This document shows, piece after piece, positions 14,640-21,341 of a stretch of 21,341 bases of DNA. Source of the stretch: JBOGXB01 sp050694215. GTDB lineage: Bacteria > Actinomycetota > CADDZG01 > WHSQ01. The position numbers and the translations under genes are program-made. The stretch's first letter is position 1; each line of letters opens with the position of its first letter. Location: contig JBOGXB010000036.1 of assembly GCA_050694215.1 (NCBI GenBank), forward strand, positions 1-21,341. The letters are read 5' to 3'. The notes under the pieces are model-generated. The model worked only from the letters and a program-made list of their open reading frames with translations, ran no database searches and had not been told where the DNA came from.

Positions 14640-15241
14640 GCCTTCACCTTCACGTTTCCATCGCTCAGCTCCACCTTGCCTTGGAGGATCAGCCGGCACG
14701 CGTGCGGGAGCAGACGGTGCTCGACCGCCTTGATCCTTTCGTGCAGTTTCTCCTCCGTGTCACCGGCCTCAATCCGGACCGCCTCCTGCAACAGGATCGC
14801 CCCTTGATCCACGTCGTAGTCGATGAAGTGGACGGTCGTGCCGGTAACCCTTACGCCGTGGTGTAGCGCGTCGCGGACCGCGCGGGGGCCGGGGAAGGCC
14901 GGGAGCAGAGATGGATGGAGGTTGATCAGCCGACCCGAGAACGCGTCCACGAAGACCGGCGACGTGATCCGCATGAGTCCCGCGGACACGACGAGCTCGG
15001 GCTCATATCGAGCGACGGCATCGCGCAAGGCCTCGCTCCACGCCTCGCGTGAGTCGAAGCTCGCGAAGTCGACCGTCTCCGCCGGGATGCGCCGCTTGTC
15101 CGCAGCTCGCAGCCCGAGACAATCGCGATCCGCGATGACCGCGACCACGTTCCCGGGAACGTCACCGCGCTCGCACGCGTCGACGAGCGCCTCCATGTTC
15201 GTGCCCGAGCCCGAGATAAGAACGACCATCTTCCCAGCCAT
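14636..15241 (-). CDS. purN: Phosphoribosylglycinamide formyltransferase
   Basis: Transfers the formyl group from 10-formyl-tetrahydrofolate to GAR, the third step of purine synthesis. The 201 residues from ATG 15241 are a normal length. VVLISGSGTNMEALVDA binds phosphate near the N-terminus. NLHPSLLPAFPG supplies the catalytic Asn and His, and GTTVHFIDYDVDQGAI the catalytic Asp region. A GTG at 15250 could add three residues; neither start has a clear ribosome site. purH follows with a 4-base overlap, and folD on the same strand makes the cofactor for both. Confidence 0.96.
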   Translation of the reverse strand: MAGKMVVLISGSGTNMEALVDACERGDVPGNVVAVIADRDCLGLRAADKRRIPAETVDFASFDSREAWSEALRDAVARYEPELVVSAGLMRITSPVFVDAFSGRLINLHPSLLPAFPGPRAVRDALHHGVRVTGTTVHFIDYDVDQGAILLQEAVRIEAGDTEEKLHERIKAVEHRLLPHACRLILQGKVELSDGNVKVKA

Positions 15242-15362
15242 GGGAGCCACACTACGGCGGCGGGGCGGCGACCGGAGGGATTGCCTGATCTGTTCTCGCG
15301 GAACCTCCGGCTGCTCCCTCGGCCGCGTTGTCAGCGCCTAAGCTGAATTGGTGGGTGAACTC

Positions 15363-16205
15363 ATGCAGATCCGCGACACGCGGCTTTTCATCGAGGAACG
15401 CGGCTCAGGATCTCCCCTGATTGCGCTCCATGGTGGTCCCGGCGCGGACCACACTCAACTACTGGATCCACTTGCACCTCTCCAGGACGAGTTTCGTCTG
15501 TTGTTCGTGGATCAACGTTCTCAGGGCCATTCCGATCCGGCTCCCAGAGAAACGTGGACGCTCGAGGATGCTGCGAGGGATGTCTCCGACCTCGCCGAGA
15601 TGCTTGGCCTCGACCAATACTGTGTGCTTGGTCACTCCTACGGCGCGCTCGTTGCGCTCCAGCACGCCGTCGATCATCCGCGCCACGCCGCCGCCACGGT
15701 GCTTTCACACGGGGTTCCATCCACCCGCTGGTACCGGTTGCGCGAGGAACTGGAGCAACTGGATCCGCCAGAGGTTCGGCAGGAAGTCGAAGCCGCGTGG
15801 CAACAACTCGAATCCGCATCGGATGCCGCACAAATGACGGAGTTGATCGCGCGCCAAGCGCCGTTTCACTTCAAGGACCCTGAAGGGCCTTTCGTCGCAG
15901 AGGAGGCGGATCGCTACCGTCAACAGATGACTCAAACGCCTGAGGTGAACCAATACATGTCTTCGCACGCGTTGAGCAGGTTCGACCTCGAGGAAGCACT
16001 TGTGAGGATCGCTCAACCGGTTCTCGTCTTGAGCGGGCGTTTCGAACGGACATGTCCACTGGAGGCCGCTGAATTCATGGCCGATCGGATCCCGAACGCG
16101 GACCTCTACGTATTCGAGAACAGCGCGCATGTCAGCTATGTAGAAGAGCGGGCCACTTACCTCGCGGTTGTCCGCGCTTTCCTGCGGCGACACCTGTCGC
16201 GCTAA
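15363..16205 (+). CDS. Alpha/beta hydrolase, proline iminopeptidase-like
   Basis: Serine hydrolase with unknown substrate. From ATG 15363 there are 280 residues; TTG 15348 and GTG 15351 are in-frame alternatives, but 15363 has GGTGG eight bases upstream and fits the family. The oxyanion segment HGGPG (23-27) is the form seen in proline iminopeptidases, FVDQRSQGHSD follows, and the nucleophile Ser92 is in GHSYGA. The catalytic-acid loop reads LSGRFERTCP, with Glu where Asp is usual. The His is in NSAHVSYVEE near the C-terminus. No signal peptide is seen, so it is cytoplasmic. It sits alone on the plus strand between minus-strand genes and converges on the next gene with a 16-base gap. Codon and base composition look less GC-rich than the metabolic genes. 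Confidence 0.85.
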   Translation: MQIRDTRLFIEERGSGSPLIALHGGPGADHTQLLDPLAPLQDEFRLLFVDQRSQGHSDPAPRETWTLEDAARDVSDLAEMLGLDQYCVLGHSYGALVALQHAVDHPRHAAATVLSHGVPSTRWYRLREELEQLDPPEVRQEVEAAWQQLESASDAAQMTELIARQAPFHFKDPEGPFVAEEADRYRQQMTQTPEVNQYMSSHALSRFDLEEALVRIAQPVLVLSGRFERTCPLEAAEFMADRIPNADLYVFENSAHVSYVEERATYLAVVRAFLRRHLSR

Positions 16206-16221
16206 TCGCTCCCCGGCGCTG

Positions 16222-16770
16222 CTAACGCCGCATCATCGGGGTAGAACGGAGCGTTCGCACATGGCTGCCTCGAGTCCGCTCCTCACGCGAGAGCTCCTTT
16301 AGGACCAGGGAGTAGTGCGCAATGTTTCGCTCCTCCAGAGCGGCGTTCAGCGCTTCTGCGGCCGCGGTACCGCGGTGGCTGAACCGCAAGGTTGTCGTAA
16401 TTCGAGTTCGGAGTTTGAACGCATTGCCCCATGCGAACCAAAGAACTCTGTGCGCTGGCACGTGCTCGTGTCTGGTCATAGGTAGGTGGGTGAGGGTTAT
16501 GACGTAGCGGTGATATTGGGTGCCGTCGGCCCACTGTGTGACTTCGTCGAATGCGATCTCCTCATGAAGTGCGTGGGGCTTAGCCCAGTTTGCGAAGAGG
16601 AGCCGCGAGTTCGTGACTAGTAGCAATCTCCACTGGCCCTGAACCCCGAGATCCCCTTGCGGTTCACGAAACTCATCAGCGGTGCCAACAGCAAGTGCCT
16701 GCTCGTCGGCGCTCACGAGGGCACGCAGGCGCGCCTCACATTCCTTCCTCATCTGCTGCCCCGGTGTCAT
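16222..16770 (-). CDS. Hypothetical protein, possibly PH-like
   Basis: I do not recognise a family. The central stretch, QGQWRLLLVTNSRLLFANWA then an acidic segment and YHRYVITLTHL, has the strand pattern and T-x-x-R-L-L-F motif of small bacterial PH-like domains. An Arg- and Thr-rich strand (FKLRTRITTTLRFSHRG) and an Ala/Leu helix (AAAEALNAALEERN) follow, which also fits that fold; the assignment is tentative. The last 30 residues are basic and look disordered. There is no signal peptide or membrane helix. The start is uncertain: GTG 16833 gives 203 residues, ATG 16770 gives 182, ATG 16752 gives 176, and none has a strong ribosome site. GC is low for the window (52-58% in two lines I counted, against about 67% in a sucD line). 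Confidence 0.6.
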   Translation of the reverse strand: MTPGQQMRKECEARLRALVSADEQALAVGTADEFREPQGDLGVQGQWRLLLVTNSRLLFANWAKPHALHEEIAFDEVTQWADGTQYHRYVITLTHLPMTRHEHVPAHRVLWFAWGNAFKLRTRITTTLRFSHRGTAAAEALNAALEERNIAHYSLVLKELSREERTRGSHVRTLRSTPMMRR

Positions 16771-16885
16771 CGACAGAGTTTGCCACGCCACCTCTCTGCG
16801 CCTCCAGCTGGGCGGCTGCTTCTTAAATAGCACGGGGGCACTCGAGCGGCATCGAAAGCCTAAGCCGGACGGTCTCCAGCATCGG

Positions 16886-17863
16886 TCAGCTTGAAAGGAC
16901 TCGAGCCAGAGCCTCGAGTGCGATCGTGTAGCGATGCTCGGTCCCGGTGTGACGGCCCTCGAAGAGCTCCAACGTGTGCTCGATGCCTCCCCGCGTCATC
17001 TCCTTCGACACGGCCTGCGCACCGAGGTCGAGGAAGGCTTCGTCGTTGCGGCCCGCGTCGAGATAGACGAGCCTCATACGGGCGAGATCATCCAGATGCC
17101 TCGGCACCATCCGAACCGGGTCCCATGAGAGCCACCGGTCCCACACCTCGTCGACGAGGCGTCCGGTCTCGACGTCGAACGGGGGGATCGCCTTCCCAGG
17201 CCGTTCCGGATCCGGCGAGTAGCAGGCGGAGTATGCGTAAATCTCGAAGGGCTCCCGGAAGAGCTCTTCGACGAAGCGCTCGTGCGCTTCGAAGCGGGAC
17301 CAAAAGACGTCCCAGGAGGCGTCGAAGCGGTCGCGCAGGATGCGCGCCGCCGAGGCGATGCCGCGCGTGTAGCAGTGCTCGAACAGCGCATCTCCGGCAT
17401 GCGATGCGAGAGCCCCGAAGACATCGGAGCGAAGCATCGGTACGACTATGGCCCCGTAGCCTCCGCTGGAATGACCAGTCACCCCTCGATGATCTCGTTC
17501 CGGGACGGTCGAGTAACTCTCGTCCACGAACGGAACAACCTCATCACACAGGTAGTCCATGTAGGGGCCCGTAGACGTCGAGTTGATGAACTGCGAACCG
17601 AGATAGGAAGTCCACGCGTCGACTAGCACCACGACGCAGGGAGGCACGTCGGACCGTGAGAACAGGGCGTCGATCCTCTCCGGCATGTTGGGCTCGAATG
17701 GCTTGCGGTTGAACCACTTGTCGAGCTGGCCTGAGAATGACTGCAACACGTAGATTGCGGGATAAGTGTTCCCGTCCCTGTAATCCGGAGGCAGGTAGAC
17801 GTAGAGGGGCCGGCGAGCCGGATCGCCGAGTGGGTTACCTGCGAGCAGCTCGGACTCGACCAC
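16886..17863 (-). CDS. Esterase-fold hydrolase (enterochelin esterase/esterase D-like)
   Basis: Predicted cytoplasmic serine esterase of the esterase D/enterochelin esterase superfamily; natural substrate unknown. From GTG 17863 the protein is 325 residues. The first strand RRPLYVYLPPDYRDGNTYPA (17-36) is typical. The nucleophile is Ser132 in GHSSGG. The acid lies in LDAGRNDEAF and the His in GRHTGTEHRY near the end. No signal peptide is seen. The start is not settled: the same frame stays open for 25 codons upstream to the sucD stop, and those codons (RRVEG... VEGRLDKL) look coding, yet contain no ATG, GTG or TTG. It follows sucD by 75 bases on the same strand and may be in the same transcript. 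Confidence 0.82.
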   Translation of the reverse strand: MVESELLAGNPLGDPARRPLYVYLPPDYRDGNTYPAIYVLQSFSGQLDKWFNRKPFEPNMPERIDALFSRSDVPPCVVVLVDAWTSYLGSQFINSTSTGPYMDYLCDEVVPFVDESYSTVPERDHRGVTGHSSGGYGAIVVPMLRSDVFGALASHAGDALFEHCYTRGIASAARILRDRFDASWDVFWSRFEAHERFVEELFREPFEIYAYSACYSPDPERPGKAIPPFDVETGRLVDEVWDRWLSWDPVRMVPRHLDDLARMRLVYLDAGRNDEAFLDLGAQAVSKEMTRGGIEHTLELFEGRHTGTEHRYTIALEALARVLSS

Positions 17864-17938
17864 GAGCTTGTCGAGCCGGCCCTCGACCGAACGCTCCCAT
17901 GGGGCCCCGGGTGACCCCTCGACTCTTCGCAGCGTTGC

Positions 17939-18817
17939 TTACCCCTCGTGCAGTACCTGAACGAGCTCGGCTACCTCCGTCGGGTTCCGCCCCACCCGGA
18001 TGCCTGCGCCCTCCAGTGCATCGGCCTTCGCCTGGGCCGTGCCCTTGGAGCCGGAGATGATCGCCCCCGCGTGACCCATTCGCTTTCCCGGCGGAGCGGT
18101 GAAACCGGCTATGTACGCGACGACGGGCTTGCTCATGTTGTCCTTCGCCCACGCGGCCGCCCGTTCTTCGGCGTCGCCGCCGATCTCCCCCACCAGCACG
18201 ACAAGGTCCGTCTCGTCGTCGGTCTCGAACTTCGCAAGGATGTCGATGAAGTCGGATCCGGGGATCGGGTCGCCGCCGATCCCGACACAGGTCGACTGCC
18301 CGATGCCGCGTTGGGTCAGCTCGTGGATGATCTGGTACGTCAGCGTTCCTGATCGCGACACGAGCCCAACCGGTCCCGGCTCACAGATCTCGCCCGGGAT
18401 GATGCCGACGTTGGCCTTGCCCGGAGAGATGAGGCCGGGGCAGTTAGGACCGATAAGGGTGGTGTCACGGCTTCCCGCCCGGATGTACGGGACGGCGCGC
18501 GCCATATCCATAGCCGGGATGCCCTCGGTGATGGCCACGATCACGCCTATGCCCGAATCGTAGGCCTCGAGCACGGCATCGGCCGCGAAGCGCGCCGGAA
18601 CGAAGATCATCGAGGTATTGGCCTTCGTCTCTTCCACCGCTTCGGCGACGGTATCGAAGACCGGAACCTCGTCCACGTCGGTATCACCCTTGCCTGGAGT
18701 GACGCCCGCCACGACGTTCGTGCCGTAGTCCCTATTGCGTCCTGCGTGGAAGGTTCCCTCACGACCCGTCAGCCCTTGAACGAGGAGGCGCGTCTCGGTG
18801 TCGATGAGGATCGACAC
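17939..18817 (-). CDS. sucD: Succinate-CoA ligase, alpha subunit
   Basis: With SucC, converts succinyl-CoA to succinate with nucleotide phosphorylation. The 292 residues are a normal length. The N-terminal CoA-binding domain shows LLVQGLTGREGTFH and GGVTPGKG-like VAGVTPGKGDT. The middle has LIGPNCPGLISPG and SRSGTLTYQ. The phosphorylated His lies in GKRMGHAGAI, followed by SGSKGTAQAK. The GTG start comes directly after the sucC TAG with no base between, so translation is coupled. Confidence 0.97.
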   Translation of the reverse strand: MSILIDTETRLLVQGLTGREGTFHAGRNRDYGTNVVAGVTPGKGDTDVDEVPVFDTVAEAVEETKANTSMIFVPARFAADAVLEAYDSGIGVIVAITEGIPAMDMARAVPYIRAGSRDTTLIGPNCPGLISPGKANVGIIPGEICEPGPVGLVSRSGTLTYQIIHELTQRGIGQSTCVGIGGDPIPGSDFIDILAKFETDDETDLVVLVGEIGGDAEERAAAWAKDNMSKPVVAYIAGFTAPPGKRMGHAGAIISGSKGTAQAKADALEGAGIRVGRNPTEVAELVQVLHEG

Positions 18818-19969
18818 CTATGCCACCTCCTTGTGAGCGAGCTCGACAGCCTTCTCGGCTGCTCCCAGCATCGTGTCGGCGGGCACGAGCCTCGGATGCG
18901 GAGAGTCGGCCAGCATCCTCCGACCCTGCTCCGCATTCGTTCCATCGAGCCGAACGACAATCGGAACCTTCACGTCGAGCCTTCCAAGCGCGTCGATGAT
19001 CCCCTCTGCGACGAGGTCGCAGCGAGTGATCCCTCCGAAGATGTTGATGAGAACGCTCTTCACCTCGGGATTGGAAGTGATGACCTCGAGCGCGTTCGAG
19101 AGAAGCTCGGCCCCCGCGCCTCCTCCCACATCGAGGAAGTTGGCAGGGTCTCCTCCTGCTGCCTTGACGACATCGAGAGTCGACATGACGAGGCCCGCAC
19201 CGTTACCGATGATGCCGATGTCGCCGTCGAGCTTGATGAAGTTAAGTCCCTTCTCCTTGGCGATGCGCTCCTGCTCGGGTACTTCGTGCGCGCTCTTGAG
19301 CTCTTCGAACTTGGCATGCCGGTACGCGGCGGAGTCGTCGAGCGCTACCTTTGCGTCGAGAGCGACAACGCGTCCGCCGCCCGTGAGGACTAGCGGGTTC
19401 ACCTCGACCAACGACGCGTCGGATTCGACGAAGGCCCGATAGAGCTTGGGCAGCAGCGCGATCGATTCCTTGCGTGCCTCCTCGTCGATTCCGGCTCCGA
19501 ACACGAGTTCCCGCGCGTGGAAATCAGAGATCCCGAGAAGCGGGTCTATGTGCACTCGCGCGATCGCGTCTGGGTCTGTGACAGCGACCTCTTCGATGTC
19601 GATGCCACCTTTCGAGCTCATCATCCCCAAGAACTTGCGTTCGGAGCGGTCGAGCAAGAACGAGCAGTAGTACTCGGCCCGGATGTCGCCGGCCCGTTCG
19701 ACGAGGACGCGCTTGACCTCGTGGCCTTTGATGTCCATGCCGAGGATCTGCTCGGCAACCTGCTTCGCCTCGTCTGGGGAATCCGCGAGCTTGATGCCTC
19801 CCGCCTTTCCCCGGCCCCCGACCTGCACTTGAGCCTTGACGACAACCTTGCTCCCGAGGCGCTTCGCCGCGTCGGCGGCCTCGTCGGGAGTGAGCGCCAC
19901 TCGTCCCTCCGGCACCGGCACCTCGAACTTCCTGAGCAGCTCCTTTCCCTGATACTCGAAAAGATCCAA
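18818..19969 (-). CDS. sucC: Succinate-CoA ligase, beta subunit
   Basis: Nucleotide- and CoA-dependent partner of SucD. The 383 residues match the family. The ATP-grasp N-terminus starts MDLFEYQGKELLRKFEVPVP and has VKAQVQVGGRGKAGGIKLA. The C-terminal domain has GLVMSTLDVVKAAGG and ANFLDVGGGA, then INIFGGITRCDLVAEGII and VRLDGTNAEQGRRML. The start codon is TTG at 19969, fixed by the family N-terminus; AAGGGG lies 11 bases upstream. The preceding gene, the mutase B12-binding subunit, ends 31 bases upstream on the same strand. Co-transcription would join methylmalonyl-CoA conversion to succinyl-CoA use. Confidence 0.97.
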   Translation of the reverse strand: MDLFEYQGKELLRKFEVPVPEGRVALTPDEAADAAKRLGSKVVVKAQVQVGGRGKAGGIKLADSPDEAKQVAEQILGMDIKGHEVKRVLVERAGDIRAEYYCSFLLDRSERKFLGMMSSKGGIDIEEVAVTDPDAIARVHIDPLLGISDFHARELVFGAGIDEEARKESIALLPKLYRAFVESDASLVEVNPLVLTGGGRVVALDAKVALDDSAAYRHAKFEELKSAHEVPEQERIAKEKGLNFIKLDGDIGIIGNGAGLVMSTLDVVKAAGGDPANFLDVGGGAGAELLSNALEVITSNPEVKSVLINIFGGITRCDLVAEGIIDALGRLDVKVPIVVRLDGTNAEQGRRMLADSPHPRLVPADTMLGAAEKAVELAHKEVA

Positions 19970-20000
19970 ACCTCAGCGACCCCTTCCTCGAGTTCCCGGT

Positions 20001-20414
20001 CTAACTCTGAGCCTGCGCCTGCCCGACGTTTGATTCGACCCACTCGACGATCTTCCGCGTGGGTGCGCCCGGCGTGAATATCTCCTCGATGCCTGCATCC
20101 TTGAGTGCGGGGACGTCGGAGTCGGGGATGATCCCGCCGCCAAATACGACTATGTCCCCCGCTCCCTGCTCGCGGAGCAACTCGACGACCTTGGGGAAAA
20201 GCGTCATATGCGCACCTGACAGACACGAAAGGCCAACCGCGTCGACGTCCTCCTGGATGGCGGCAGACGCTATCTGCTCTGGTGTCTGGTGAAGTCCGGT
20301 GTAGATCACCTCGACGCCGGCATCTCTCAGGGCACGGGCAACCACTTTGATGCCACGGTCGTGCCCGTCGAGGCCCGGCTTGGCGACCAGGACCCGCGGT
20401 CGTCCAGAAGCCAT
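20001..20414 (-). CDS. Methylmalonyl-CoA mutase B12-binding small subunit
   Basis: Binds adenosylcobalamin for the rearrangement of methylmalonyl-CoA (or a related acyl-CoA) to succinyl-CoA; the large catalytic subunit is not in this window. The 137 residues are a standalone cobalamin-binding domain. DGHDRG (16-21) is the D-x-H-x-x-G motif with His18 as cobalt ligand, followed by the S-x-L region (GLSCLSGAHM) and the GG segment (VFGGGIIPDSD). The C-terminus IEEIFTPGAPTRKIVEWV is typical of mutases. ATG 20414 has GAGG six bases upstream. Its position just before sucCD fits propionate or odd-chain and branched-chain degradation feeding the TCA cycle. An ethylmalonyl- or isobutyryl-CoA mutase partner cannot be excluded. 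Confidence 0.93.
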   Translation of the reverse strand: MASGRPRVLVAKPGLDGHDRGIKVVARALRDAGVEVIYTGLHQTPEQIASAAIQEDVDAVGLSCLSGAHMTLFPKVVELLREQGAGDIVVFGGGIIPDSDVPALKDAGIEEIFTPGAPTRKIVEWVESNVGQAQAQS

Positions 20415-20443
20415 CTAGTGCCTCGGCCAGCAAAGTACACCGC

Positions 20444-20553
20444 GTTTTGGCGGCGAAAAGGCTGCGCCTCGCGGCGTTCTCAGTCGCCCGGATACGCCCA
20501 GGTATCCGGGCTCCATGCGGCCTTGCGATGCTTGCTTTTCGCGTCGCCAAAAC
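20444..20553. repeat. Nested inverted repeats in the mutase/accD intergenic region
   Basis: Outer arms GTTTTGGCGGCGAAAAG (20444-20460) and CTTTTCGCGTCGCCAAAAC (20535-20553) pair over 17 bp with a 2-base bulge. Inside, GCCCGGATAC (20486-20495) and GTATCCGGGC (20502-20511) form a perfect 10-bp stem with a 6-base loop. The whole can fold as a long stem-loop with an inner hairpin. It may be a small non-coding repeat element (REP or MITE-like) or a regulatory structure between two divergent genes. Confidence 0.65.
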
Positions 20554-20656
20554 ATCGCCAACCTCACTGGCCGAAGCACCATGCGGAGTGCTCCTTAGGT
20601 GTCGAGCGGATGTTGCTACGGTTCACAGACCCTAGCAGGTCGCCTGGGAGAGCCAC

Positions 20657-21341
20657 GTGGAAAAAATCGCTCTGCAATTAGCCGATGAAGGATCGTTCCG
20701 GCCCGTAGAAGACGGGCTCACCAGCGCGGATCCACTCGCCTGGCCCGACTATCCCGATGAGTTGCGCGCCGCGGCCGAGAGGTCGAGCAGCGACGAGTCG
20801 GTCGTTGCCGGACCGTGCACGATAGGCACTCACGAGGTCGAGCTGGCTCTCTTCGACTTCGGCTTCATGGGTGGAAGCATGGGTGAGGTCGCCGGAGCTC
20901 GGCTTGTCAACTCCCTCGAGCGCGCAGCAGCGCGCGGCGTGCCCTTCGTCTTGCGTACCGCTACGGGAGGGGCGCGCATGCAGGAGGGAATGCGCTCTCT
21001 CGCGCAGATGCCGAAGGTAGTCGCAGCACGGTCCGTTCTGACGGACGCGCGCCAGCCGTTCATTTGCGTCCTTGGGAATCCAACGACCGGGGGCGTACTC
21101 GCCAGCATCGCCGCGCTGGCGGACCTCACGGTGGCGGAGTCCGATGCAACCATCGGGTTCGTGGGGCCACGCGTTGCGCAGGGTTTCACCGGGCGACCGC
21201 TGCCCGAGACGTCGCACACCGCGACGTCCGCTTTCTCCCACGGCCTGGTCGACGAGCTGGTGACCGCTGCCGACGCCCGGGCATACCTGGTGACGGCCCT
21301 GGAGACCCTTGCCCGCGACGCTCCGGCGCGCGATGCCGGGC
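20657..21341 (+). CDS. accD: Acetyl-CoA carboxylase carboxyltransferase beta-like subunit, 3' end beyond the window
   Basis: Transfers carboxyl from carboxybiotin to acetyl-CoA (malonyl-CoA formation for lipids). The frame is open from GTG 20657 to the window end, 228 residues. DEGSFRPVEDGLTSADPLAW (11-30), FGFMGGSMGEVAG, TGGARMQEGMRSLAQMPK, NPTTGGVLASIAALAD and GFVGPRVAQGFTG follow AccD beta step by step. GARMQEG and the GPRV segment favour AccD over the propionyl-CoA carboxylase beta subunit. The Cys4 zinc ribbon that precedes this region in E. coli AccD is absent: an in-frame TAG at 20633-20635 lies 24 bases before the GTG. GGGAG lies six bases upstream of the GTG and supports it. A fused AccA part could follow beyond the edge. 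Confidence 0.9.
   Translation, partial: MEKIALQLADEGSFRPVEDGLTSADPLAWPDYPDELRAAAERSSSDESVVAGPCTIGTHEVELALFDFGFMGGSMGEVAGARLVNSLERAAARGVPFVLRTATGGARMQEGMRSLAQMPKVVAARSVLTDARQPFICVLGNPTTGGVLASIAALADLTVAESDATIGFVGPRVAQGFTGRPLPETSHTATSAFSHGLVDELVTAADARAYLVTALETLARDAPARDAG

Noticed and set aside
15272..15310. 7-bp inverted repeat CCGGAGG/CCTCCGG upstream of purN
   Set aside because: Short arms with a 25-base loop; expected by chance at this GC.
1..21341. CRISPR arrays, tRNA or rRNA genes, transposases, integrase sites
   Set aside because: None seen on either strand by eye; the only spaced repeats are the in-frame SGPG units.

Overview
The window is GC-rich chromosomal DNA, most likely from a member of the Actinomycetota. 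The signs are frequent GTG/TTG starts, an ECF sigma factor followed by a DUF5667-like membrane protein, a Crp-type regulator, a class III cyclase with an extracytoplasmic domain, and a standalone B12-binding mutase subunit. There is no rRNA, tRNA, CRISPR array or recognisable transposase. The lineage call is inference; nothing here fixes it below phylum.

The backbone is central metabolism, mostly on the minus strand. Right to left it reads: methylmalonyl-CoA mutase B12-binding subunit, sucC, sucD and an esterase; purN-purH; folD; then icd, mdh, a thioredoxin-TPR protein and a Crp-family regulator. Citrate synthase is divergent from icd on the plus strand. Citrate synthase, isocitrate and malate dehydrogenases and succinyl-CoA ligase together give much of the TCA cycle. 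The mutase subunit adds the methylmalonyl-CoA entry to succinyl-CoA. At the right edge an AccD-like carboxyltransferase runs out of the window on the plus strand.

Accessory genes interrupt this backbone. At the left edge is a secreted sulfatase on the minus strand, cut by the window end. Next comes a plus-strand membrane cyclase whose outer part is seven repeats, probably a seven-bladed beta-propeller; it converges on the Crp-family gene, so a possible cyclic-nucleotide source and receptor sit tail to tail. Between citrate synthase and folD lies an ECF sigma factor operon with a divergent secreted acidic protein. Between folD and purH is a YcaQ-family (AlkX-type) winged-helix protein with a long perfect inverted repeat upstream. 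Between purN and the esterase are an alpha/beta hydrolase and an unrecognised protein in DNA of visibly lower GC.

The most interesting unit is the sigma region, 8840-10844. The two divergent genes are each preceded by the same promoter-like pair, CCGTAAC then exactly 17 bp then CGTTAG. The two non-sigma proteins of this unit, otherwise unrelated, both end in Asp/Ser/Gly/Pro tails with SGPG repeats. This looks like a self-controlled cell-surface stress or ion-response module whose function is unknown.
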